A DNA stretch of 23,921 nucleotides from a virus. The notes under the pieces were generated by a model. It had not been told where the DNA came from, made no database searches, and saw only the letters and a list, made by a program, of their open reading frames with translations. Below, in pieces: positions 1 to 6,871 of this stretch; position 1 is the first letter of the stretch; every line of letters starts with the position of its first letter. Both the position numbers and the translations under genes were made by a program. The stretch is from the IMG/VR virus record IMGVR_UViG_3300037882_001878, positions 1 through 23,921 of that record; one strand, written 5' to 3'.

Positions 1-2
1 CT

Positions 3-1505
3 AAATTAAAGTTGACTGGAGGTTCATACATGGGAAAAAAATGGGATCTTCAGCCGTTCCAGGTTTTTTATTTTATGCAAGTATATGGATGGGTGAATAG
101 TGAAACTAATTTTAGGCGATTTACAAAAGCATATACATCAACAGGTCGTAAATCTTCTAAATCTGAAATGGTAGGTGGTGAATGCACTTATCATTTACTA
201 CATGGTGTAGGAAGTCCTCAGGTCGTTTGCGCAGCTACTACAAGGAAACAAGCGGCATACGTTTATGATCCATCGGTCTATATGTTGACCGAGGCGGCAA
301 AAGAAAGTAAATGGGTACGTGAACGGGTTAAAAAAACACAATATGAGGTTAAAAACTTGATAAATAGAGGTGTGCTGTTTTGTCTTACTGGAGATGCATC
401 TACACAGGATGGTGGAAATATTCAATTTGCAAGTATAGACGAATATCATGCACATGATAATAATAGCATTGTAAAAGTTGTAGAGACAGGAATGGGCTTT
501 AGAGATGAGCCGCTTTGTAAGATTTCAACAACAGCAGGATTCAATAAAAATGGTCCTGATTATGAATTTAGGAATTATGTAGTAAAGGTTTTAAATGGTG
601 ATTTGGCCAATGATAGGTTATTTGGATTTATTCATGACATGGACGAAGGCGACGATTGGGAAAATGAAATTAACTGGTATAAACCTAATCCTTTGATGCC
701 TATCTCTCCAAAAATGGACTGGATGCAAGGGCAATATTTGGAAGCAAAACAAAACGGAGGCGAATTTGAAGTAGAGTTCAAGACAAAAAACCTAAATATG
801 TATGTGGATGCTGCAAAGGTTTGGATAAACTTGGATTTATACAAGAAAATAGGGTCTAGGATCGATGTAGGCGACCTTTTGGGGTTGCGGTGTATAGTTG
901 GGATGGATTTAGCCAGTGTAAGTGATTTGACGGCCGTTACTTACTATTTCCCTGACTTGAATTATTATTATACTGACTACTATTGTCCTGAATCAAAATT
1001 CAAGGTAACCAGGACGGACGGAGTGATCTACAGTGAATTTGAAAAAAACGGATGGGTTAAGCGAACGCCGGGCAATGTTATAGATGCGCAATTTATAATT
1101 AAAGATATTTTGGATAATGCTCAAAAATATAAGATTTTGCGAATAGGTTACGACCCTCACAAGTCTATTGACATTATAACCGTTCTTGAGGGTAATGATT
1201 TGGAATGTTTTAAGGTACCTCAATCTGCAACTGTTTTAGGAAATGGTGTATCATTTTTTAAAAAAGGCATTCTGAATGGTAGGCTAAGACACGACGGGAA
1301 TCAATGTAGTGTATGGCAATTTGGAAATATTACCGTGTATAAGGACGGTAACGGAAATGAGAAGTTTTTGAAGTCAGAAAACAAAAAAGAAAATAAAATT
1401 GATGGACCCGTATCGATGGCCATTTCATTTACTACATGGTTGGATTATAATAAGGATGCTAAAGAGGAATTGACATTGGATAATATTGGATTATTAAGTA
1501 TATAA
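3..1505 (+). CDS. terL: Phage terminase large subunit, 5'-truncated by the window edge
   Basis: This is the packaging motor ATPase/nuclease that cuts concatemeric DNA and pumps it through the portal. The frame is open to the left edge, so the true start lies outside; counting from the in-frame TTG at 12, a Walker A-like segment TGRKSSKS sits at residues 44-51 and a Walker B with catalytic acid, ASIDEYHAH, has its DE at 143-144. The C-terminal nuclease shows GMDLASVSD (Asp299, Asp305), GYDPHKS and a late IDGPVSMA segment, the acidic positions expected of an RNase H-like HK97-type terminase. The Walker A is slightly unusual (RKSSKS where RKxGKS is common). The HK97-type portal, protease and capsid downstream fit, although an unrelated five-gene cassette separates them from it. 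The small terminase is not in the window. Confidence 0.93.
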   Translation, partial: KLKLTGGSYMGKKWDLQPFQVFYFMQVYGWVNSETNFRRFTKAYTSTGRKSSKSEMVGGECTYHLLHGVGSPQVVCAATTRKQAAYVYDPSVYMLTEAAKESKWVRERVKKTQYEVKNLINRGVLFCLTGDASTQDGGNIQFASIDEYHAHDNNSIVKVVETGMGFRDEPLCKISTTAGFNKNGPDYEFRNYVVKVLNGDLANDRLFGFIHDMDEGDDWENEINWYKPNPLMPISPKMDWMQGQYLEAKQNGGEFEVEFKTKNLNMYVDAAKVWINLDLYKKIGSRIDVGDLLGLRCIVGMDLASVSDLTAVTYYFPDLNYYYTDYYCPESKFKVTRTDGVIYSEFEKNGWVKRTPGNVIDAQFIIKDILDNAQKYKILRIGYDPHKSIDIITVLEGNDLECFKVPQSATVLGNGVSFFKKGILNGRLRHDGNQCSVWQFGNITVYKDGNGNEKFLKSENKKENKIDGPVSMAISFTTWLDYNKDAKEELTLDNIGLLSI

Positions 1506-1513
1506 ATAATTAG

Positions 1514-1738
1514 ATGAGTACACAAGAATTTATAAGTCTATATTACACATTCATAGAACTTGGATTAAATGCCATCGATTCTTACAATAAAGCAGAAAAT
1601 AAATATATCGAAATCCATGGATTTAGAAAATATAAGACTTATCTTTCATTTGCAAATGTGAAATCACGTAAGACTAAGAAGATAAAAAAAATAAAAGTGA
1701 TGGATATTGAAGGGGTTGTGCATTCGATAAAATTGTAA
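1514..1738 (+). CDS. Small hypothetical phage protein after terL
   Basis: A 74-residue protein starts 8 nt after the terminase stop, in the same direction. It is helical in its first half (a YNKAENKY segment near residues 24-31) and strongly basic in its second half (SRKTKKIKKIKV). I know of small basic ORFs with a similar YNKAE...RKYKSY pattern in other Bacteroidota phages, but no function. The basic tail could bind nucleic acid; this is inference. It is the last gene before the Csf-like cassette. Confidence 0.6.
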   Translation: MSTQEFISLYYTFIELGLNAIDSYNKAENKYIEIHGFRKYKTYLSFANVKSRKTKKIKKIKVMDIEGVVHSIKL

Positions 1739-1756
1739 GAAAAAAGATTTGAAATA

Positions 1757-1788
1757 GTTGCATTTTTTAATAAATGTACTGATCTTTG
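1757..1788 (+). promoter_or_regulatory. Candidate promoter of the Csf-like cassette
   Basis: In the 74-nt gap before the first cassette gene, GTTG (1757-1760) is followed after 20 nt by GATCTTTG (1781-1788). This is close to the Bacteroidota promoter (TTTG, N19-21, TAnnTTTG) but has one mismatch in each box. A start near 1795 would leave a leader of under 20 nt before the ATG at 1813. If real, the cassette could be expressed independently of the late phage operon. Confidence 0.3.
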
Positions 1789-1812
1789 TATACGTAATCA
1801 ATTCATTACAAA

Positions 1813-2550
1813 ATGTCTCCATGTGAAATAATTTATAATATCGGTTCAAATCAAAAAAAGTATGGTTCATTGGCTGGAATTTGTCGAATTACTGGAAAAG
1901 AAAGTTTAGGTATAAAATTCAATAATTGGGTGAAAGATACATTTACTGAACACGGAAGCCTAAAAGTCGGTACTATAATTTCGAACGAAGCTTTGTTTTG
2001 TTTTGATGAAGCAAGCGAAATAATAAAAGACAAAACAGGGAAGGATAAGCTACAAAGATTCAGAACCTATTCACACATTGTATTGAATGGGGAGTGGTTT
2101 TGTTTTACAAAAGCTCATAAAAAAGAAATTTTTGAAGCAATTAAAAAAGGTGCTGAAATTGTTTGCTTAACAGATACAGGACAAAAGCACTTATTGTTTA
2201 AGCATAAAATTGGATTCTGGCAGCTTGACGAATTGTTTGTAAAGCCAGATTTAGAGTTTTTCCTGTCACTTCATTCGGCAATGACAGATTTAATGAAGAT
2301 CGGGTTTAATCAGTCTTCGATTATAGACGGTAATTATAACCCAAATTTTATTCAAAAAAACGGATTTGAAATATGGCGAGAAAAAGAAACCTACTTGAAA
2401 AATTACAGAGGTTGCGGAATGTTTAATTTCGCATCATGGATGTTGTTCCTTTACGAAAGTGACAAAGATAAAGTCAATGAACAACTGTCCAAAAAAAAAC
2501 CTAAAAAGGAACAAAAAGAAACAATAGTGCAAGAAAAAGTAAAACAATAA
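1813..2550 (+). CDS. csf1: Csf1-like protein of a type IV CRISPR effector (degenerate zinc finger)
   Basis: The 245-residue protein opens the cassette and matches my recollection of Csf1, the large-subunit-like zinc-finger protein of type IV CRISPR complexes. The similar parts are AGICRITGKE (residues 21-30), DTFTEHGSL (42-50) followed by SNEALFC (57-63), and DTGQKHLLFK (121-130), equivalent to the SGQKH-type motif of the family. Csf1 usually carries two CxxC pairs; here only Cys24 and Cys63 remain at those places (CRIT, ALFC), so the finger is probably degenerate. The C-terminal 25 residues are a highly charged Lys/Glu/Gln tail. Position directly before Cas11-like, Csf2 and Csf3 genes strengthens the call. 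Without that context I would have called it hypothetical. Confidence 0.6.
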   Translation: MSPCEIIYNIGSNQKKYGSLAGICRITGKESLGIKFNNWVKDTFTEHGSLKVGTIISNEALFCFDEASEIIKDKTGKDKLQRFRTYSHIVLNGEWFCFTKAHKKEIFEAIKKGAEIVCLTDTGQKHLLFKHKIGFWQLDELFVKPDLEFFLSLHSAMTDLMKIGFNQSSIIDGNYNPNFIQKNGFEIWREKETYLKNYRGCGMFNFASWMLFLYESDKDKVNEQLSKKKPKKEQKETIVQEKVKQ

Positions 2551-2561
2551 AGTTTATTCTA

Positions 2562-2906
2562 ATGAAAGAACAAGAAATTACACAAGAATCGGTAGCCGAA
2601 AATCTACTATGGGGGCTTTGGAGATCAATTAGCGAAGATTACAAAATGAAATACCCTCGAGATATATGGGATCATTTTGAAAATGCAATGAAGTCGGCTT
2701 CATACACATCTTCACTAAAATCATTTTTAACACTATTTCAAAGACGCTTTCCTTTAGACTTGCAAGAACAATATACGAAAGGTATAAAAAGTATTTTGGA
2801 ATCAGGGAGGGATGAAGAAATACTCGGATGGCTAAGGGACGAATCCACGTATATGGTTATGATTGTACGCATAAGAAACCAGGAAAGAAAAGAGGCATTT
2901 AAATAA
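2562..2906 (+). CDS. Cas11-like small helical subunit (putative)
   Basis: This 114-residue protein looks entirely helical, begins 11 nt after the Csf1-like gene and ends 23 nt before csf2. Size, fold class and position match the small subunit (Cas11) that type IV-B loci carry between csf1 and csf2 and that lines the Cas7 filament. The C-terminal third, ILGWLRDESTYMV then IVRIRNQERKE, is an amphipathic basic helix suitable for RNA or subunit contact. Sequence identity alone does not prove the family, since Cas11 proteins diverge quickly. A separate helical phage protein is the alternative. Confidence 0.5.
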   Translation: MKEQEITQESVAENLLWGLWRSISEDYKMKYPRDIWDHFENAMKSASYTSSLKSFLTLFQRRFPLDLQEQYTKGIKSILESGRDEEILGWLRDESTYMVMIVRIRNQERKEAFK

Positions 2907-2929
2907 TCACATTAAAATTATTAAGCAAT

Positions 2930-3829
2930 ATGAAAACTTATATCTTAGAAGGAATAGTAACGGCAACATCCTCAATTTGCCACAATGGAGGCGAAAAAAA
3001 CGGAACAGTAACCCAATTTAGGCGTGAAAAGTTTGTCCAAAAAAACGGCAAAACGATTGAAATCCCGATCATTTCAGGCAATTCGATTCGTGGGAAGTTG
3101 CGAGATATTGCAGCCGTTGAAATCCTAACAAAGAACAACGGTGTAAAAATAAAAGTGGATGCAGATTCATTTAATCTTTTGTTTTCTGGTGGTAGTTTAG
3201 AAAGCACAGGAGAAACAGGCGTAAACGTAGAGAAGGTGAGGCAGATGCGAAAAGATATGCCAATGTTATCAGTTTTAGGAGGTTCAGTTGGTAATATTAT
3301 ACTTCCTGGCAAAGTGGAGGTCGGTAAAATGATTCCGATTGCAAAAGAAACGCTACATCTAATTCCTGTTAAGTTTCACACGGCATATGATGAACTACCC
3401 AAATCTATTTGGGAGTATTGTCAGCTGGAAATGTACACCCGTAAAGATGATGCTAAAGACGAGGTAAAAAAGGAATTTCTAAATGTCGAAGTTTCTGAAA
3501 AAAAATCGCAGATGAAATATGACATTGAGACGCTAGCAGCTGGAACTAAGTTTTATTGGAGGATTTGCCTAAAAGATACAACTGATCAAGAAACGGGGGC
3601 TTTCTTGCAAACCCTACAAACATGGTCAGATATGAATAGCCAAGTTGGGGGAAATGGAAGGATAGGCCACGGAAGTTTGAAGCTAGAAATAAAAGAAACT
3701 AAAATAATTGATTCCGAGCTGGACTTTAAAAATGAAGACTTTGTAACGTTTATAGATGCTTACCAAGAGAATAAAAAGGACGTTTCTAGCTATTTTGAAA
3801 AGGGAATTTCTAAATTACTATTCGAGTGA
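2930..3829 (+). CDS. csf2: Csf2 (Cas7-family RAMP), backbone subunit of a type IV CRISPR complex
   Basis: Csf2 polymerises along a guide RNA to form the backbone of type IV effector complexes. The 299-residue protein has the family pattern in order: ICHNGGEKNGTVTQFRRE (residues 16-33), PIISGNSIRGKLRD (46-59; the RAMP SGNSxRGxLRD motif), PMLSVLGGSVGNIILPGKV (111-129), MKYDIETLAAGTKF (195-208), and the glycine-rich RAMP loop GGNGRIGHGSLKLE (240-253). I see no aspartate in the early loop where type III Csm3 carries its RNA-cleaving residue, so target RNA cutting by that route is not expected. The stop codon overlaps the GTG start of the next gene (GTGA at 3826-3829), indicating coupled translation. 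This is the strongest single piece of evidence for a CRISPR-type cassette in this phage. Confidence 0.87.
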   Translation: MKTYILEGIVTATSSICHNGGEKNGTVTQFRREKFVQKNGKTIEIPIISGNSIRGKLRDIAAVEILTKNNGVKIKVDADSFNLLFSGGSLESTGETGVNVEKVRQMRKDMPMLSVLGGSVGNIILPGKVEVGKMIPIAKETLHLIPVKFHTAYDELPKSIWEYCQLEMYTRKDDAKDEVKKEFLNVEVSEKKSQMKYDIETLAAGTKFYWRICLKDTTDQETGAFLQTLQTWSDMNSQVGGNGRIGHGSLKLEIKETKIIDSELDFKNEDFVTFIDAYQENKKDVSSYFEKGISKLLFE

Positions 3830-4290
3830 TAGATAATTCTGATTTAAAACAAAAGCTATATTTAAGAAGAAGAGGAATGTCGTTAGTCCCGCCACCTTCT
3901 CTTATTGTAGATATGTATGCAGGTGAGGGGCATATTTCAGATTTGATATGGAGGCATTATGATTGTTCTTTGATTTTAATTGAAAAAGAACAATCAAAGG
4001 TTGATAAAATCAAATTTGGCGAAGTAATAGTAGGAGATAACAGTAATTATTTAGACAAAACAAAGCTTGCAAATGTTGTTGATTGTGATGCGTATGGGCT
4101 TGTATTTAAAATAATAAAGGACATCGTTGCATTGTCTGAAACTCATAAGATTATTTTTTTTACTGAATCAAATCCATTTTCAAAAAGTATCTACAAAGCG
4201 ATTGATTCTATTTTAGAATTAAAACCTAAAGCTTTTTGGATTGAAAAATCAAATAATTCATCAGTTTATTATGGATATTTAATAAAATAA
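3826..4290 (+). CDS. Small SAM-dependent methyltransferase-like protein inserted between csf2 and csf3
   Basis: A 154-residue Rossmann-type protein with a GTG start overlapping the csf2 stop by four bases. Residues 28-36 (VDMYAGEGH) resemble methyltransferase motif I, LIEKE (51-55) the acidic end of strand 2 that binds the SAM ribose, and VDCDAYG (85-91) the motif IV region; DAYG recalls the DPYG of some tRNA methyltransferases. It has no obvious target-recognition domain, so the substrate is unknown: RNA, DNA or protein are all possible. Type IV-B loci commonly carry the cysH-like gene as accessory partner, and none is present here. The four-base overlap argues that it works with the cassette. 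A catalytically inactive Rossmann protein is the alternative. Confidence 0.6.
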   Translation: MIDNSDLKQKLYLRRRGMSLVPPPSLIVDMYAGEGHISDLIWRHYDCSLILIEKEQSKVDKIKFGEVIVGDNSNYLDKTKLANVVDCDAYGLVFKIIKDIVALSETHKIIFFTESNPFSKSIYKAIDSILELKPKAFWIEKSNNSSVYYGYLIK

Positions 4291-4306
4291 TTTTAAATAT
4301 TGTTTC

Positions 4307-4948
4307 ATGAAAGCATTAAGAATAAGAGCGTATTTACAAACGCCTGTAATTTCGGACAAAAACATACCTTTTGATTCTATTCTGTATTATCATCATGTTC
4401 GTGATATAGCAGGAGAGGAAGTTTTAACAAAATCAGGAGAAAGTGCAATAAGGGAAAGTTTAGTACCATTGCTCCCTTTTAAAAAGGGTGGGCGAAGAGA
4501 TGAAACTTGGTTTTATCATTGTTCATTTTCGCAATGGCCTCGGAATACTGTCGAAGACTCTAGTTTTAAAGTAAAAAAAGGAGACTGGATTGACAAAACA
4601 GATTTTCTAAACGACAAGACAAAGCGAATTGACAACCAGCGTGGGAAATTTAAAGCGTACCACATTAAAATGTACTACCGATTTTCGAACTACATCGATT
4701 GGTATTGTGTAGGAGACGAAGAAAAAATAATGCGATTGCTTCAATTTTGTACAGCAATTGGTAAAAACACTGGCGATGGTTGGGGGCAAATCATAAAATG
4801 GGAGGTTTCAGAATGGCCAGAAGATTGGAGTATTAGAAACTCAGAAGGAAAGCTAATGCGGTCTATACCTTGCGAAACTGGCATTCCCTACGGAGTTCGG
4901 CCTTCTTATTGGAATCCAAGACATATAACTAGGTGCATCGTTCCGTAG
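4307..4948 (+). CDS. csf3: Csf3 (Cas5-family RAMP) of a type IV CRISPR complex
   Basis: Csf3 is the Cas5-like subunit that caps the 5' end of the guide in type IV complexes. The 213-residue protein begins with the RAMP strand ALRIRAYLQTPVI (residues 3-15) and a PFDSILYYHHVRD segment (21-33). It has the glycine-rich loop IGKNTGDGWGQIIKWEV (151-167), then WSI...GKLMRSIP (174-188), and the C-terminal signature YGVRPSYWNPRHITRCIVP (195-213), which I recognise as the Csf3 GxRPPYW end. It lies 16 nt after the methyltransferase-like gene and closes the cassette. No cas6/csf5, dinG/csf4 or array follows; the portal gene starts 134 nt downstream. Confidence 0.83.
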   Translation: MKALRIRAYLQTPVISDKNIPFDSILYYHHVRDIAGEEVLTKSGESAIRESLVPLLPFKKGGRRDETWFYHCSFSQWPRNTVEDSSFKVKKGDWIDKTDFLNDKTKRIDNQRGKFKAYHIKMYYRFSNYIDWYCVGDEEKIMRLLQFCTAIGKNTGDGWGQIIKWEVSEWPEDWSIRNSEGKLMRSIPCETGIPYGVRPSYWNPRHITRCIVP

Positions 4949-5082
4949 TATAAAGTTACTAAGTCTTGGTTATTTTAACTTGGTTAACCTAGTCTAATGG
5001 CTAACCTAGTCTAATGGCTAATTAAACTGTTTAATAAACATACGAATAAGTAAGGTCTAAAATATCGTCATAGCATTGCGCT
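4949..5082 (+). repeat. Intergenic region with 17-bp tandem repeat and 15-nt palindrome
   Basis: The gap between csf3 and the portal gene contains two exact head-to-tail copies of TAACCTAGTCTAATGGC (4985-5001 and 5002-5018) and the start of a third. It is followed by the perfect palindrome ATTAAAC-T-GTTTAAT (5021-5035). Looser variants of the unit lie just before it (AAGTCTTGGTTA at 4961-4972, GGTTAACC at 4982-4989). There are no spacers, so this is not a CRISPR array. It may be a regulatory site at the junction between cargo and head module, or a scar of the cassette's insertion. Confidence 0.6.
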
Positions 5083-5085
5083 ATG
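5069..5085 (+). promoter_or_regulatory. Hairpin covering the portal start codon
   Basis: CATAGC (5069-5074), a five-base loop and GCTATG (5080-5085) form a perfect 6-bp stem whose 3' arm contains the portal ATG (5083-5085). If it forms in the mRNA it would lower portal initiation and help keep portal, needed in only 12 copies, below capsid. The stem is short, so this is tentative. Confidence 0.35.
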
Positions 5086-6297
5086 TTTGAGCGATTCAGG
5101 AAAAGATTTTTTAGCGTAACAGAACGTCAAGATTCCGATGTTGTGATGAAAATCATCAGCATGGGTAATGATCTTCACGTTGGTATAGTTACTCCTGAGA
5201 CTGCTAAAGCAATCAGTACACTCAATGCATGTGTACGACTGATAATAGAAACCAAAAGCCTTGTAAGGCCTAAAATATACATTTATAAAGACGGTGTAAA
5301 AAAGATCGATAACGATCATGATCAAAATAGCCTATTAACTCGTAAAGCTAACAAATTTACTACATCTATAGATTGGGAAATGCAATGGGTTGCTGACTAT
5401 CTATATTGGGGAAATGGATTTGCCAAAATCGTACGTAATGAAAAAGGCAGGCCAATCAATTTTATAAATCTTGATCCTTCTAAGGTCGAATTTGTGAAAA
5501 TAGATGGTAAGCCTTATTACAAGTATGCTGGAGGTCAACCAATAGCTTATGAAAATATGTTACACTTATCCGATCTTAAGAATGGGAAGGATTTGGCTAA
5601 GTCTAGGATATCAGAATCAAGTGGTACATTTTCAGATATATTATTAGCCAATAGTTATTCTAAGTCTATGTATAAGTCAGGCCTTAAAATGATAGGCTAC
5701 ATCGTACCGGATAGGCCAATAACACCAGAAGCAGCTAAGGTAGTGCGAGACACTTTTATAAGTAAACATGAAAATGGGGAAGTGGGTGTATTGCCAAATG
5801 GATTTGAGTTTAAGCAACTGAATTATGCTTTGCCGTTTGGTGATGCTCAAGTGATCGAAGCCAAAAACCTTGGTAAAAAAGAAATAGCTGAAATATATAG
5901 AGTGCCTTTATCGCTTTTGTCTATGGGTGACCATGCAGACAATAAGGGTGAAGCCGACTTTAATAAGTTCTTAGCTATTACTATCGCTCCATTGTGCCTA
6001 AAAATGGAAGCTGAATTTGATAGTAAAATTTTCAAAACAACGGAGTTAGATAGGTCTGTAAAGTACGAACTAAAGGGGCTGTATAGAACATCTATGCAGG
6101 AGCGATATAATGCCCATAGGGTAGCGATATTCAGCGGTTTCATGTCACCCGACGAGGTGCGGCATGTGGAAGGTATGCCACCATTACCAAATGGATTAGG
6201 GACAGATACATGGAGACCGCTCAACTCTGTACCAGCTGACAAGTGGGATGATTATTTAGATAACAAAAAAGGGAACAATGCTACTAAGGCAATTTAA
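5083..6297 (+). CDS. Phage portal protein, HK97 family
   Basis: The portal forms the dodecameric ring at one capsid vertex through which DNA enters and leaves. The 404-residue length and the pattern fit the HK97/phage_portal family: an N-terminal TLNACVRLIIET helix region (near residues 46-57), an LYWGNGFAKIVRN segment, a NLDPSKVEF strand, the IYRVPLSLLSMGDHADNKGEADF region (near 270-292), and a C-terminal FSGFMSPDEVRHVEGMPPLP segment. The start codon sits in a small hairpin. The 3' end overlaps the protease gene by 20 nt, so the two are likely coupled. Confidence 0.92.
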   Translation: MFERFRKRFFSVTERQDSDVVMKIISMGNDLHVGIVTPETAKAISTLNACVRLIIETKSLVRPKIYIYKDGVKKIDNDHDQNSLLTRKANKFTTSIDWEMQWVADYLYWGNGFAKIVRNEKGRPINFINLDPSKVEFVKIDGKPYYKYAGGQPIAYENMLHLSDLKNGKDLAKSRISESSGTFSDILLANSYSKSMYKSGLKMIGYIVPDRPITPEAAKVVRDTFISKHENGEVGVLPNGFEFKQLNYALPFGDAQVIEAKNLGKKEIAEIYRVPLSLLSMGDHADNKGEADFNKFLAITIAPLCLKMEAEFDSKIFKTTELDRSVKYELKGLYRTSMQERYNAHRVAIFSGFMSPDEVRHVEGMPPLPNGLGTDTWRPLNSVPADKWDDYLDNKKGNNATKAI

Positions 6298-6850
6298 TAC
6301 AGTAGAGGTAAGAGCTAAAAATGACAGGGTAAGGGAGTGTGTTATTTCCTCAAGTCGTGCTGACATGCATAACACTATTATACCCGTCGAAAACTGGGAT
6401 CTTGATTTCTTCAATAAAGCTGGTGCGGTCTATTACCAACATAAGACCGACACATGGGAAGCAAACCCTGACTATTGTATTGGTAAAGGTGAAGCTGTAA
6501 GAGATGGAAGTGACCTAATAGGTAGTACGGACTTTGAGCCTGAAACTATAAATCCATTTGCTGAAAAGATATTGAAGAAGGTCGATTTTGGTACAATCAA
6601 TTGTACTAGTGTAGGCTTTCAACCACTAGAGGGCGGTCAATTTGGTGACGAGACAAGGGGCGAAGATCCTAGGGTGTACTACTTTGGAAAAGTAAGATTA
6701 CTAGAATTTTCATGGGTACATATCCCTTCAAATTTGGATGCTATAAAAAGAGAATATGTTGAATTTCTTTCAAAAGAAATTCCTACAAATAAAATGAGTG
6801 TTGGTTTAGTCAGAGACATAAACACAAGGCTCAAATCAATGCTTAAATAA
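6278..6850 (+). CDS. HK97-type prohead protease (peptidase U35 family)
   Basis: A 190-residue serine protease that matures the prohead by cleaving the capsid protein's N-terminal delta domain. His55 in VYYQHKTD and Ser111 in NCTSVGF are at the positions expected for the catalytic pair. The ISSSRADMHNTIIPVENWDLD segment near residues 23-43 matches the family's early strand region. The gene overlaps the portal by 20 nt and precedes the major capsid gene by 21 nt, the standard portal-protease-capsid order. The C-terminal helix (residues 140-190) may act as scaffold or target the protease into the prohead. Confidence 0.85.
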   Translation: MLLRQFNTVEVRAKNDRVRECVISSSRADMHNTIIPVENWDLDFFNKAGAVYYQHKTDTWEANPDYCIGKGEAVRDGSDLIGSTDFEPETINPFAEKILKKVDFGTINCTSVGFQPLEGGQFGDETRGEDPRVYYFGKVRLLEFSWVHIPSNLDAIKREYVEFLSKEIPTNKMSVGLVRDINTRLKSMLK

Positions 6851-6871
6851 TTATAAAACAAAAATTAGAAC

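Noticed and set aside
4985-5018. Direct repeats taken as a CRISPR array
   Set aside because: The 17-bp units are contiguous without spacers and only two full copies exist.
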